In this document: piece after piece, positions 35,601 to 45,218 of the stretch
Position numbering within the stretch: the first letter of the stretch is position 1
How the letters are laid out: each line of letters begins with the position of its first letter
Made by a program: the position numbers and the translations under genes
Notes under the pieces: generated by a model
Seen by the model: only the letters and a program-made list of their open reading frames with translations
Told to the model about the DNA's origin: nothing
The model's database searches: none
NCBI GenBank assembly: GCA_030644725.1
Contig: CP130629.1
Location: 2,086,795 to 2,150,794 of the forward strand
DNA: 64,000 bases
Direction: 5' to 3'
DNA from: Candidatus Electrothrix communis
GTDB lineage: Bacteria; Desulfobacterota; Desulfobulbia; Desulfobulbales; Desulfobulbaceae

Positions 35601-35831
35601 ATGGATATCCAGATGCCGGTTATGGATGGTTACACAGCCTGTCGAGCAATTCGCAAGCTCCCGCAGTATAAAGACCTGCCTGTTATCGCCCTGACCGCTA
35701 ATGTCCTGTCCACGGATCAGGAAAAAAGCAAAGAGGCAGGCATGAATGCGCATATCGGCAAACCATTTAACGAAAAAGAGATGTTTACGGTCATATCCCG
35801 GCATATCAACAAACAAGAAAATGAAGGCTGA
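32619..35831 (+). CDS. Hybrid histidine kinase: dCache-like sensor, two PAS, HK, REC
   Basis: 1070 aa. A membrane helix at about 51-69 is followed by a periplasmic sensor (about 80-350) of Cache type and a second helix near 370-390. A coiled linker and two PAS domains (about 435-540 and 545-670) come next. The HisKA box SHEIRTPMNAI has the phospho-acceptor His699. HATPase shows DTGIGMNPQQQSKLF and GGTGLGLSISKKLV. The receiver has DCVLMDIQMPVMDGY with Asp996. The start is uncertain: ATG 32619 or the second Met at 32721, and neither has a good ribosome site. It is first gene of the signalling block. Confidence 0.9.
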   Translation: MTYSCFLFCQLFEKSERIPFTGHIFRTSASQKIVMQKRHQKTEKKRTALLLKRILPLAILLLTGAFFYGDLAKTNKINQLVSQDTLYMGQGAGTLSYNLKKITRDLLYLAGQNSLIDQITHPDQENLEQLAQNFINFSRIKGYYDQIRWIDETGMERIRVDYASNGPKATPPDRLQNKSGRYYVKETLKLSPGGIFISPLDLNIERGQVEYPFKPTIRIATPLTDRSGKQRGILIINYAARNMLDNFLAATFKIRDHVSILNQEGYWLVSPNAADEWCFMFNLKNTTLESRFPKIWKKIKGAEKGILLNNDDGLWIWSTVHPLDGIQTGGASRLHHTPDNYLWKVTSHISKQELSDIIFTIRLKVISVTFLLFLLTGSISCKQARIEQRLREDNSALEREALERTALLNDKFIDLQKVNSDLEITQSRSAAIISSLSRVGEGLIIIDSTQKVHYMNQVMIDWFGDMTGKNCSFLTDDQQSPWDCVYVKDAIEQEKSVCFLPSSGTERIFEITSTKFTESDTGPAILQVVHDITDQKKKEMLLQENQEKYRRLVENIGDKFVVFSQNPDTELWTYASDSVCSIFGYREEERNKGDIAWSKVIDWLPDSLEQRRFHLSRIKEGKSHFIQHDMQFRHPDGELRTIRVSSHPVHNEDGKLLAINGILEDITEYEYITEKLAEAQQRAEAANEAKSEFLANMSHEIRTPMNAILGMSSLALETDLNAEQKNYIEKVYTSAESLLGIINDILDFSKIEAGKLEIETVSFRLEKVFENFINTIELKASVKGLDLGIDISPEVPERLKGDPLRLGQILINLGNNAVKFTSRGGVKISVEPLREQDEIVLLEFCVADTGIGMNPQQQSKLFKSFSQADSSTTRKFGGTGLGLSISKKLVEMMGGTIWFESAIDRGSRFYFTLPFVACRAEREEKDTQKKNNAKGSQEDFLHLKGTKVLLVEDNELNQELAKLLLARKGILVTVANNGAEALETLQTSIFDCVLMDIQMPVMDGYTACRAIRKLPQYKDLPVIALTANVLSTDQEKSKEAGMNAHIGKPFNEKEMFTVISRHINKQENEG

Positions 35832-35884
35832 ACGATTCTCGCCCCGACATGAACAAGAGGGATAAATAATCGGAGAAGAACAAT

Positions 35885-37006
35885 ATGATATCAGATAAGG
35901 AAAATATACGGGCGAAGGTATCGATACCCGGAGAGGTGGCACAACGCTGGCAGAATCTCATGAACGTGCTTGCCCGGGAACTGGAAGTTCCCTGTGCCTG
36001 TATTATGAAGCGGAGCGGGGAGGAACTGGAAGTTTTTTCTGTCAGCTCTACAGAGCAGACTCTCTGTCGGTATGGACAAAAAATCCCCGGTACCAACTCG
36101 TTGGACGGGCGTACTGCTGATACGGCCCTGCTGCATCCCAGTCTGCGCTATTATCTCGGTTACCCGCTGTTATGGCCGGACGGCGACGTGTTCGGGACCA
36201 TTTCCGTGCAGGACGTTCAGGAAAATACCGTGGCGGACAGCAAAAACTGGTTATTGGAGGAATTCCGTCATCAGGCGGAGCAGGACCTGCTGATTCTGCA
36301 GCAACAGCATGCATTACGTCTGGAAACCGAACAACGTAAACTGGCGGAGTCGGAACTGACCAACTTTACACCCAAAGAGTTTCACTCCCTGATGAATGCC
36401 GCCCATGCCGTCTTAATGCATCGCAAATTCAAGGTTTCCGCCCGTATCATTTTTGACGAGGCCTGTAAGATGACCGGAGCCACTGCCGGTTATGTTGCTC
36501 TGTTGAATGATACCGGCGAAGAGAACGAGGTGCTCTTTCTGGAGGCTGGCGGGTTGCCCTGCACGGTGGATCCCGACCTGCCCATGCCCATCCGCGGTCT
36601 GCGTGCCGAATCCTATCACAGCGGCAAGGCGGTGTACGACAATGATTTTATGCATTCTCAATGGACAGCCTATCTTCCTGCCGGACATGTGGACATGAAA
36701 AACGTGATGTTTGCGCCGCTCAATATCAGCGGCAGGACAGTGGGCATTATCGGACTGGCCAACAAGGACGGCGATTTTACCGAATTCGATGCTACCATGG
36801 CCGAGGCCTTCGGCGAGGTCGCCGCTATCGCTTTACGCAATTCCCGAACTCTGGATGAGCTGGATGAGACCAACCGGAAACTTGAACATTTTAATGAAGC
36901 TCTGGTCAACCGTGAGATGCGCATTGTCGAGGTGAAGCAGGAGGTGAATTCCCTGTGTCGGGAGTTGGGCCGGGATCCTGTTTACAGGGTCGGAACCGGC
37001 GACTGA
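35885..37006 (+). CDS. Double-GAF sensor protein without kinase
   Basis: 373 aa. Two GAF domains: about 20-135 (VPCACIMKRSG, LRYYLGYPLLWPDGDVFG) and about 170-325 (YVALLNDTGEENEVLFLEAG, NVMFAPLNISGRTVGIIGLA). A coiled-coil tail follows (LDELDETNRKLEHFNEALV). No kinase, cyclase or receiver domain is present. It starts at ATG 35885 with ggag upstream. The reading frame continues open past its TGA straight into the next kinase gene, so the two may once have been one protein or act as a pair. Confidence 0.85.
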   Translation: MISDKENIRAKVSIPGEVAQRWQNLMNVLARELEVPCACIMKRSGEELEVFSVSSTEQTLCRYGQKIPGTNSLDGRTADTALLHPSLRYYLGYPLLWPDGDVFGTISVQDVQENTVADSKNWLLEEFRHQAEQDLLILQQQHALRLETEQRKLAESELTNFTPKEFHSLMNAAHAVLMHRKFKVSARIIFDEACKMTGATAGYVALLNDTGEENEVLFLEAGGLPCTVDPDLPMPIRGLRAESYHSGKAVYDNDFMHSQWTAYLPAGHVDMKNVMFAPLNISGRTVGIIGLANKDGDFTEFDATMAEAFGEVAAIALRNSRTLDELDETNRKLEHFNEALVNREMRIVEVKQEVNSLCRELGRDPVYRVGTGD

Positions 37007-37156
37007 TCCGTCTCTCTGTATCATGTCAACCGAATCATTACCCGCCGTACCCCCGGAGTCAGTCGACCGGAGGATCTGATCAATAAACGGGCAGCCGCTC
37101 ACACGCAAGATGTATCAGGATGCCCTTGCCGGACCGGAAGAGTTCGGCTGTGGATA

Positions 37157-39625
37157 TTGCCCGTTAAACGGTATTTCAGTGCTGATTTGAAGATAAAGAG
37201 AAAATTACAGCTGCATACTGCTGTTGCGGTGCTGTTTGGACTGCTCTTCTTCCTGGTGTTGTATCATTCCCAGAAGATTCTCCGCACAGCACTTGTTGTG
37301 GAAAGGCAATTATACCGTATTGAGCACGATGCTCAGAAGCTGGCCCTGCTGTCCTATGAAATGCCGGGCAATCCAAAGAAAAAAAAGGTCGGAGAACAGT
37401 GGCGGATAATATATTCCCGCCTTGATCAATGCATAAGGGATATACCTCGAATATATGAGGTGCCGGATATCCGGCTGAAAAGTTTGCAATACGAACATGT
37501 CCGGCTGGGGAAATTGTATGATCAGCTGTCGGCCCTGCCGGAATACAATCCGTCGGCAGGGTATTCCGAAGACTTCTCCCTAAAAAAACGGAATCAGCTT
37601 GTAGCGGCTATCACCGTTAACGTGCAGAATATTGTTTCCGTTTCCGCACGGATCAGGGAGGATTGCAGGACGGAGCAGGAACGGAGGTTACAGCGGGCGC
37701 AGCATCTCTCTCTGACTGCGGCGGCACTGATTATTTTTTTCTTTATGTTATCGGCTTTTCTGTCCGGCCGCAGTATTTTCCTTTCTATTGCCGCTCTGCA
37801 TGACGGCATCAGGCGTGTCGGCAGAGGTGACCTGGACCACCCGGTGTGTTTGGAAACCGGGGATGAACTGGGAGAATTTGCCGGAGCTTTTAATCAGATG
37901 CTGCTGGTACTTCGTGAAACAACGGCCGGTCGCGATCTGCTTGACCGGGAGGTCAGAGAACGGCAGCGGACAGAAAAAAAACTGCATGAGTATCAGGACG
38001 GACTGGAGCAGAAGGTCAAAGAGCGCACGGAAGACCTGACCAGATCACGGCTGGCGGCGATCAGTATTATGGAAGACACGGAGCTGCAGCGCCATAAAGC
38101 GGAACAGCTCAGTCAGCGGCTGCAGCAGGAGATACTCGTCAAAAAAGAACAGGAGAAACTGTTACGCGAGCAGAAGACAGTGCTGCGGGAAACCGCCCGG
38201 AAGGCCGAGGCCGCCAATCGGGCGAAGAGTATCTTTCTGGCCAATATGAGCCATGAGTTACGTACTCCGCTGAATGCGGTGCTGGGATTTTCCCAACTTA
38301 TGCAGACCAATCCTGATATTCCGGAGACAGAGCAGGAGCACCTGCAAATTATCAACCGCAGCGGTCATCATCTGTTGTCCTTGATCAATGCTGTACTGGA
38401 TATGTCCAAAATCGAGTCGGGGCAGGTGGAGTTGGAACCGGTCTCTTTCGACCTGCATGAACTGGTGGACGACCTGATAAATATGATGCGGCGACGGGCC
38501 GAAAAAAAAGGATTATACCTGCTTACGGAATATTGCTCCGACCTTCCCCGTTATATCCATGCCGATGCCGGCAAGCTGCGCCAGATCCTGCTGAATCTGT
38601 TGGGCAATGCGGTCAACTACACTGCGGAGGGCGGTGTAATCCTGCGGGTGAACGGAAAATCCGACGGTAAGGGGACTGCATTGAAGTTATTCTTTGAGGT
38701 GGAGGACAGCGGTACAGGAATTGCACAGGATGAGCAGCTGCGCATTTTTCACCCGTTTGTCCAGGGAGGGGCTCCCGGTGAGCAGGCCGGAACCGGACTA
38801 GGACTCACCATTACCAGACAGTATGCAGAACTGATGGGAGGCGAAATCTGTCTGGAGAGTAAAGCGGGCAGAGGATCGCTTTTCCGTGTGTCCCTGCCGA
38901 TGCAGAGGGGGGACGAAGAGAATGCGGTCAAGGACAACGAGGCCAGCGGGAAGAAAACTGTGCGACTGGCACCTGGGCAGGGAGAGCAACGGGTACTGAT
39001 TGTTGAAGATAATAGAGATAATCGGCTTCTTCTTCAAAACCTGTTAAAGCCGGTTGGTTTTTCAGTGCATGAAGCAACCAATGGTGCCGAGGCACTCGCT
39101 GTGTTTCAGGAATGGCGACCTCACTTCATCTGGATGGATATACGGATGCCGATAATGGACGGGTGTGAGGCGACCAGACGCATCCGTGCTCTGCCCGGCG
39201 GCGAAGCGGTAAAAATCGTCGCTCTGACTGCCAGTGCCTTCAGAGAGCAACGCCGGAGAATACAGGAAGCAGGCTGTGACGAAGTACTCTGCAAGCCGTT
39301 TCGGCCCCCGGAGATATTCAAATCGATGAAAAACCACCTTAAACTTCGCTATATCTATGATCAAGAGGCGCAGGAAGATGAACAGGCCGCACCTTCCGCC
39401 CCGCTTACTGCAGCAATGACAACGGAACTGCCTGATGAACAAAAAAAGGCATTGAGGGCGGCTGCTCAGAAACTGGATATTTCAGCGTCCGAAAAGGTGA
39501 TCAAAGAGGTTCGCAATGAACACCCGGAGATTGCCGACAGGTTGCAGATGCTGGCCCGGGAATTTCGCTTCGGTCAAATTTTGGAGCTGCTCGACGATAA
39601 AAAAAAACTTTCTGAAAAAAAATGA
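37157..39625 (+). CDS. Hybrid histidine kinase: membrane sensor, HAMP, HK, REC, C-terminal helical domain
   Basis: 822 aa from a TTG start. Two membrane helices (about 20-38 and 190-210) bracket a periplasmic helical sensor, then HAMP (about 210-265) and a coiled coil. His[17 protein letters not shown] has His366. HATPase has DSGTGIAQDEQLRIF and GTGLGLTITRQYA. The receiver shows [14 protein letters not shown] with Asp661. The last 65 residues form the helical domain shared with the next two kinases ([18 protein letters not shown] ... FGQILELL). No ATG is available before residue about 69, so the start is TTG; the frame is open back to the GAF gene's stop. Confidence 0.85.
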   Translation: MPVKRYFSADLKIKRKLQLHTAVAVLFGLLFFLVLYHSQKILRTALVVERQLYRIEHDAQKLALLSYEMPGNPKKKKVGEQWRIIYSRLDQCIRDIPRIYEVPDIRLKSLQYEHVRLGKLYDQLSALPEYNPSAGYSEDFSLKKRNQLVAAITVNVQNIVSVSARIREDCRTEQERRLQRAQHLSLTAAALIIFFFMLSAFLSGRSIFLSIAALHDGIRRVGRGDLDHPVCLETGDELGEFAGAFNQMLLVLRETTAGRDLLDREVRERQRTEKKLHEYQDGLEQKVKERTEDLTRSRLAAISIMEDTELQRHKAEQLSQRLQQEILVKKEQEKLLREQKTVLRETARKAEAANRAKSIFLANMSHELRTPLNAVLGFSQLMQTNPDIPETEQEHLQIINRSGHHLLSLINAVLDMSKIESGQVELEPVSFDLHELVDDLINMMRRRAEKKGLYLLTEYCSDLPRYIHADAGKLRQILLNLLGNAVNYTAEGGVILRVNGKSDGKGTALKLFFEVEDSGTGIAQDEQLRIFHPFVQGGAPGEQAGTGLGLTITRQYAELMGGEICLESKAGRGSLFRVSLPMQRGDEENAVKDNEASGKKTVRLAPGQGEQRVLIVEDNRDNRLLLQNLLKPVGFSVHEATNGAEALAVFQEWRPHFIWMDIRMPIMDGCEATRRIRALPGGEAVKIVALTASAFREQRRRIQEAGCDEVLCKPFRPPEIFKSMKNHLKLRYIYDQEAQEDEQAAPSAPLTAAMTTELPDEQKKALRAAAQKLDISASEKVIKEVRNEHPEIADRLQMLAREFRFGQILELLDDKKKLSEKK

Positions 39626-39677
39626 ACACGTTCCGACATTCCCTCACAAATCCTCCGCTGCAATCCCCTCCCCTTTC

Positions 39678-42600
39678 ATGTTAAAGGATTTTCCCGGACA
39701 TTCATTGTCCCGCGTTTTCTGCCGGATAACCGCCCTTATCCTGTGCATCTGCATCTCCCCTTCCTGTTTTGCTGAAAACCGGAATACTCAAGGTGCTCCC
39801 GACCTCGGAGTTGCCGAGCAGGTATCCGAGTTGATCGGCCTGACAGAAGATGAACAGGCCTGGTTGGCTGATCATCCGGTAATTCGGGTCGGCGAGTCCA
39901 GTGAATTCGAGCCGCAGCTTATCAAACGGGCGGACGGTTCGTTTACCGGCATTGTCCCGGAATTTTACCGCTTACTGGAAAAACGGCTGGGTATCCGTTT
40001 CAAAATCATTGATGATGCATGGTCGGGAATCATCAGGCGTGCATCCGAAGGGAAGATTGATGTTGTCTCCCTGATGAACAGACAGCTTGCTCAAGAGATG
40101 GGCCTGTTGACGGTTAAGCCGTGCTACAATATGTTGCCGACCGTGTTTGCAAAAAAAAACAGCCGACTAAAGTTCACAAAGGATGAAGACCTGGAGGGGC
40201 TGCGGGTCGCCTATTTCAAGGATATCGTCTTTCTGCAACGATACTTTGATGAACGGAAAGAGCGGATAGAGGCGATCAGCGCGGATACGCCGCTCGACGC
40301 TTTTACCTTGCTTCTTAGGAATAAGGCTGATGTAGCTGTGGGATTCAATCTGGATGCCTATCTCCTGATCAAAAATTCCATTCTTGAGATCGAGCCTGTC
40401 TATGCCTTTCAGGAGCTTTCCGATGACTCCGCTGTAGCCGTTCAGCCGAACATGCCTCTGCTGGCCGATATACTGCAAAAAGCCATGAATTCTATTTCAT
40501 ATGAAGAGCAGGCGAAAATTCTTTCCAAGTGGAGCTGGATACCTGAACAGAGAGCTGACTCTGTGGAGTTAAACCCGGAAGAACGTGCATGGCTGGTCGA
40601 ACATCCTGTTGTTCGGGTTTACCTTGATGCTCATCGGGCACCTGTGGAATTCCGCGATAACGAGGGACGTTATCAGGGGATCGCTGTAGAGTACCTGAAA
40701 CATTTTGAGAAAGTGCTTGGTATTCGCCTGGAGGCGGCGAAAAGAACTTCCTGGGCCGAGGGAATAGAAAAGATGCGTCATAAAAAGCTGGATATGATCG
40801 CAACCATATCAGAAACCGGGGAAAGGCGGGCGTTCGCCGTGTTCACCGAGCCGTATCTTTCTATGCCTGTCAATATTTTCGCCCGCAATGATATCTCCTA
40901 TATCGGCAACCTCTCCAACCTGACAAACAGACGAGCCGCTGTTTTAGAAAGCACCGCTGTTGCCGAATGGCTCACGAGGGATTATCCTGATATCACTCAA
41001 GTGGCTGTTCAGGCAACCGATGACGGTTTGAAAATGGTCGCCGCCGGTAAGGTGGACGCCTTTATCGGCAATGTGGTTACCGGCAGTTACTACCTTGGTA
41101 AGTTACGTCTGAACAACGTGCGCATCGCCGGCGAGACCTCTTACACTTATGATCTGTCCGTAGCGGTACGTGATGACTGGCCGATCTTTGTCGGTATCCT
41201 GCAAAAGGCTCTGGACAGCATTGAGCAGCCGGAAAGAGAGGCTTTCTTTAACCGCTGGATGTCCATCCGCTATGAGCACGGCACCGACTACACCCTGCTC
41301 TGGAAGATTCTGGCCGCAGTGATCGCTCTCCTGATACTCTTCTCCTTTTGGAACAGACAGCTTTCAAAGGAGGTGAGACAGCGAAAACAGGCGGAAGATG
41401 CCGCAAGGGCGGCCAACCGGGCCAAATCAATCTTTCTTGCCAATATGTCCCATGATCTGCATACGCCGCTCAATGCCATTCTCGGTTTCTCGGAAATGAT
41501 GCGGCGGGATCATGCCATTGATTCCGCGCAGCAGGAAAAGCTGGACATTATCAATCGCAGTGCCGTAAATCTGTTAAACATAATTGATGATATCCTAGAA
41601 CTTGCCAGGATTGATGCGGGTCGGGTGGAACTGAAGCCGGAGATCTTTGACTTGCCGGAGTTGCTGCGGGAAACAGAAGAACGGTTGAAAACGCATGCCG
41701 GAACTGCCGGACAACGCTTTATAATGGAACTTGATCCGGACTTGCCCTGCTGCATCAGGATGGATCGAGACAAGTTGCGTCACATTCTCATCAACCTGCT
41801 CAGCAATGCTTTGAACATCACAGGCAAAGACTGTTTTTTACGCGTCCGCTGCCTGCCAGCACCCGATGATTCCGCTGCGGTTACAGTACAAATAGAGGCA
41901 AAAAACAACGACACAGGCATATCAGCGGACCGGGCGGGACACCTCTTTGAAGCACTTTCTCCGGATCAGTCGGAAGAGATCAGCTATAAAAATTCCGGGC
42001 CGGGACTGATAGTCAGCAGATCCTTTATTGAACTTATGGGGGGAGAACTCAGCCTGAACCGCACTCCGGAAGAGGATACTCTGTTTCGCATTGATTTCCC
42101 GGCATTCCTTACTGACGAACCTGTAAAAACAAAACGTTTCAAGGAGACCCAAGGAGAGCTGCCGGTACTGGAGTCCTGTCAGGACATATGGCGAATTCTG
42201 GTCGTGGATGATATTCCCGAGAACCGGTTGTTGCTGAACAATCTTCTTTTACAGGCGGGCTTTCAGACCCGTGAGGCTGCAAACGGCGAGCAGGCCGTTG
42301 CCCTGTTTGAAGAGTGGCACCCCCACCTCATCTGGATGGATCTGCATATGCCGGTGATGAACGGTTATAAAGCAACCCGTCACATCCGTGCTCTGCCCGG
42401 CGGGGACAGGGTGAAGATTGCGGCCCTTACTGCCGGCGCCTTCAAAGAGCAGCACCGAGAGATCTTGGCGGCAGGCTGCGATGAGGTGCTGCATAAACCG
42501 TTCAGAGTTCAGAACATCTTTGATTCGATGAAAAAGCATCTGGAGGTGCGCTATATCTATGAAGGCGCGGAGGATGCGGAACACGTACCGTTGCCCGTCA

Positions 42601-42827
42601 TTCTCACGGCGGAGATGCTGGCGAAACTGCCTGATGAACAGAAAAAGGCATTGAGGATGGCTGCTCAGAAACTGGATATTGCAGCGACCGAAGAGGTGCT
42701 CAGAAAAATCCGCTCTGATCATCCCGAAACCGGAGAAGGACTGCTGATGCTGACCCGTGAGTTTCGTTTCAGCCGGATTCTGGAACTGCTTGAGGGCGAA
42801 GAGAAGAGTGATAAAAAAAACGAATAA
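39678..42827 (+). CDS. Hybrid histidine kinase: two periplasmic binding domains, HK (degenerate ATP site), REC, C-terminal helical domain
   Basis: 1049 aa. A signal segment ([14 protein letters not shown]) is followed by two SBP_bac_3-type ligand-binding domains, each opened by a similar phrase ([12 protein letters not shown] and [12 protein letters not shown]), then a membrane helix. The HisKA box reads [15 protein letters not shown] with His592, less canonical than its neighbours. In the ATPase domain the N box is kept but the GTGLGL lid motif is replaced by NSGPGLIVS. The receiver has Asp888 ([13 protein letters not shown]), and the C-terminal helical domain is present. The start was placed at ATG 39678 by signal sequence; no ribosome site is visible. 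It may be weak or regulatory as a kinase. Confidence 0.85.
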   Translation: MLKDFPGHSLSRVFCRITALILCICISPSCFAENRNTQGAPDLGVAEQVSELIGLTEDEQAWLADHPVIRVGESSEFEPQLIKRADGSFTGIVPEFYRLLEKRLGIRFKIIDDAWSGIIRRASEGKIDVVSLMNRQLAQEMGLLTVKPCYNMLPTVFAKKNSRLKFTKDEDLEGLRVAYFKDIVFLQRYFDERKERIEAISADTPLDAFTLLLRNKADVAVGFNLDAYLLIKNSILEIEPVYAFQELSDDSAVAVQPNMPLLADILQKAMNSISYEEQAKILSKWSWIPEQRADSVELNPEERAWLVEHPVVRVYLDAHRAPVEFRDNEGRYQGIAVEYLKHFEKVLGIRLEAAKRTSWAEGIEKMRHKKLDMIATISETGERRAFAVFTEPYLSMPVNIFARNDISYIGNLSNLTNRRAAVLESTAVAEWLTRDYPDITQVAVQATDDGLKMVAAGKVDAFIGNVVTGSYYLGKLRLNNVRIAGETSYTYDLSVAVRDDWPIFVGILQKALDSIEQPEREAFFNRWMSIRYEHGTDYTLLWKILAAVIALLILFSFWNRQLSKEVRQRKQAEDAARAANRAKSIFLANMSHDLHTPLNAILGFSEMMRRDHAIDSAQQEKLDIINRSAVNLLNIIDDILELARIDAGRVELKPEIFDLPELLRETEERLKTHAGTAGQRFIMELDPDLPCCIRMDRDKLRHILINLLSNALNITGKDCFLRVRCLPAPDDSAAVTVQIEAKNNDTGISADRAGHLFEALSPDQSEEISYKNSGPGLIVSRSFIELMGGELSLNRTPEEDTLFRIDFPAFLTDEPVKTKRFKETQGELPVLESCQDIWRILVVDDIPENRLLLNNLLLQAGFQTREAANGEQAVALFEEWHPHLIWMDLHMPVMNGYKATRHIRALPGGDRVKIAALTAGAFKEQHREILAAGCDEVLHKPFRVQNIFDSMKKHLEVRYIYEGAEDAEHVPLPVILTAEMLAKLPDEQKKALRMAAQKLDIAATEEVLRKIRSDHPETGEGLLMLTREFRFSRILELLEGEEKSDKKNE

Positions 42828-45207
42828 CCACAACAGATTCCAACAAAACGGTTCGGGTCGATTTCTGCTTTCCGCCCTGTTCCGTGTTGTTTTGTCGTGT
42901 GTTGTTTTTTCGATTGCTCTCGGTTCCGGCATCAGCGCGGCCGCAGATAATCCGGTCAGGTCTGCATCTGAACTTGATTATCCGCCTTTTGCCATTGTAC
43001 TGGATGACGGTTCCGCAGGCGGGTTTTCCGTTGAATTGATGCGGGCGGCATTGGCGGCGATGGGGCGGAAGGTCGTTTTTACTGTCGGACCCTGGGGGGA
43101 AATCAAACAGAAGCTTGAAAACGGACATCTGGATGCACTGCCTTTAGTCGGTCGTTCACCGGAACGGGAGGCTGTTTTTGACTTTACTGCTCCTTATATC
43201 AGGCTTTACGGGGCTGTTTTTGTGCGTAATGATGAAGACGCGATCAAAACGCCTGAAGACCTCAGAGGTCACCGGGTCGGGGTGATGCAGGGTGACAATG
43301 CTGAAGAGTTTATGCGTCGAAAGAAATTCACGGATAAGCTGGTGACAACCCCGACCTTTGAGGAAGCTATGCGAAAGCTGGCCGCAGGAGAATTGGACGC
43401 TGTGGTTGTGCAACGACTGGTCGGGCTCAATCTGATTGAAAGATTAAAACTGAATAATCTGAAGACAGCTGTTGCGCCGCTGCGGGAGCTCCGGCAGGAT
43501 TTTTGTTTTGCTGTCACCGAAGGCGACAAAGAGCTGCTGGCTCTGCTTAACGAAGGATTGATGGTGATCATTGCGGACGGAACATATGATCATCTGCGTG
43601 CAAAATGGATGGGAATTCTGAACAAGGAGGAACGACGCCGGACTCAACTGCTGAAGGGGGTAGCCGGAGCTATGTCATTCCTGGCTCTTTTTCTGCTGGT
43701 GTTGTATATTTATCAGCACCGGAAAAACCATCATTCGCTGAAGCAACGCGTCAAGGAACGTACCGCTGAATTAGAAACCGTGAATTCCGCCTTGCAGACA
43801 GCCAAAGAAAAAGCCGAATCAGCCAACAAAGCCAAGAGTATTTTTCTTGCCAACATGTCTCACGAGCTGCGAACGCCCCTGAACGCCATTCTCGGCTTCT
43901 CCGAAATGCTGGCAAAGGATCCGCAGACGACAGGAGATCAACAGAAGAAACTCGCCATCATCAACCGCAGCGGCGAACATTTGCTGGCGATGATCAACGA
44001 CATCCTTGATCTTTCCAAGATCGAGGCGGGGAAGACAGAGCTGGACCCAGAACCCTTTGAGCTACCTAGTCTACTGGAAGAAGTCGGAGAAATGATGAGC
44101 TCCCGGGCCGGGGCCAAGAACCTCCTGTTCAGCTTGGAGGTCGCGCCGAAAATCGAACGGTTTGTCAGGGGAGATGCGGACAAACTGCGCCAAATTCTTA
44201 TCAACCTGCTGGGCAACGCGGTGAAGTTCACCCGCAGGGGCAGTGTGGCCCTGCGGGCACGTACCGTGATTCAGGGCGAGGGCCTGCGGCTTGAACTGGA
44301 GGTGGAAGATACCGGCCCCGGCATCCCTCCCGATGACCTGCAATCTGTCTTCAGGCCGTTTTTCCAGTCCGGCAGCGGCCGCGCCGGCAAGGGCACCGGG
44401 CTGGGGTTGGCGATCTCCCGTTCATTTGCGGAGCTGATGAGCGGCACTCTGGAGGTGCAAAGCACGGTAGGAAAAGGCAGTATTTTTCGGGTACGAGTGT
44501 TCCTTTCTCCTGATCGGGCCGAAACACCGGCTGTACTGCGGAAGTCCGGTCCGGAGGTGATCGGTCTGGCTGAAGGGCAACCGGAGCTGCGCATTCTGGT
44601 GGTGGAAGATAATCCCGATAACCGGCTGCTGCTTACCGCCCTCCTGACGCGAACAGGCTTTTCGGTGCGGGAGGCGGTGAACGGGAAAGAGGGGGTGGCG
44701 ATGTTTGAAACATGGCGGCCTCATTTCATCTGGATGGACATACGGATGCCGGTGATGGACGGGTATGAGGCGACCCGGCGTATCCGTGTTCTGCCCGGCG
44801 GGAACAGCGTTCCTGTCGCGGCTCTCACCGCCAGCGTCTTCAGGCACCAGCACGACAGAATCCTGGCGGCCGGCTGTGACGAGGTGGTGCATAAGCCCTT
44901 TCGCTCCGGGGAGCTTTTCTCTGTCATGGAAAAACATCTGGACCTGCGGTATAATTACAAAGAAGGACAAGTAAAAAACACTGCAGAACAGAAGAGTATC
45001 GTTACAGCGGCAATGCTGAAAGACCTTCCTGCCGAACAACGTGAGAGACTGAAAAAGGCGGCGCATAAGCTGGATGTTGCAGCAGCTGAAGAGGTGATCG
45101 GAGAGATCCTCAATACGCACTCCGAGACCGCCGACGGATTACAGGTGCTGATACGGGAGTTCCGATTCAGCCGGATTCTGGAACTGCTGAACAGCGCAAC
45201 AGATTAA
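42808..45207 (+). CDS. Hybrid histidine kinase: periplasmic binding domain, HK, REC, C-terminal helical domain
   Basis: 799 aa from GTG 42808, overlapping the previous gene by 20 bases. A signal segment is followed by one SBP_bac_3 domain (about 50-275: [38 protein letters not shown]), a membrane helix (about 285-305) and a coiled linker. His[17 protein letters not shown] has His352, the HATPase has [15 protein letters not shown] and [13 protein letters not shown], and the receiver has Asp644 ([14 protein letters not shown]). The C-terminal helical domain ends RFSRILELL. It is the best-conserved kinase of the three paralogues. Confidence 0.88.
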   Translation: MIKKTNNHNRFQQNGSGRFLLSALFRVVLSCVVFSIALGSGISAAADNPVRSASELDYPPFAIVLDDGSAGGFSVELMRAALAAMGRKVVFTVGPWGEIKQKLENGHLDALPLVGRSPEREAVFDFTAPYIRLYGAVFVRNDEDAIKTPEDLRGHRVGVMQGDNAEEFMRRKKFTDKLVTTPTFEEAMRKLAAGELDAVVVQRLVGLNLIERLKLNNLKTAVAPLRELRQDFCFAVTEGDKELLALLNEGLMVIIADGTYDHLRAKWMGILNKEERRRTQLLKGVAGAMSFLALFLLVLYIYQHRKNHHSLKQRVKERTAELETVNSALQTAKEKAESANKAKSIFLANMSHELRTPLNAILGFSEMLAKDPQTTGDQQKKLAIINRSGEHLLAMINDILDLSKIEAGKTELDPEPFELPSLLEEVGEMMSSRAGAKNLLFSLEVAPKIERFVRGDADKLRQILINLLGNAVKFTRRGSVALRARTVIQGEGLRLELEVEDTGPGIPPDDLQSVFRPFFQSGSGRAGKGTGLGLAISRSFAELMSGTLEVQSTVGKGSIFRVRVFLSPDRAETPAVLRKSGPEVIGLAEGQPELRILVVEDNPDNRLLLTALLTRTGFSVREAVNGKEGVAMFETWRPHFIWMDIRMPVMDGYEATRRIRVLPGGNSVPVAALTASVFRHQHDRILAAGCDEVVHKPFRSGELFSVMEKHLDLRYNYKEGQVKNTAEQKSIVTAAMLKDLPAEQRERLKKAAHKLDVAAAEEVIGEILNTHSETADGLQVLIREFRFSRILELLNSATD

Positions 45208-45218
45208 GCAGGCTTCCG

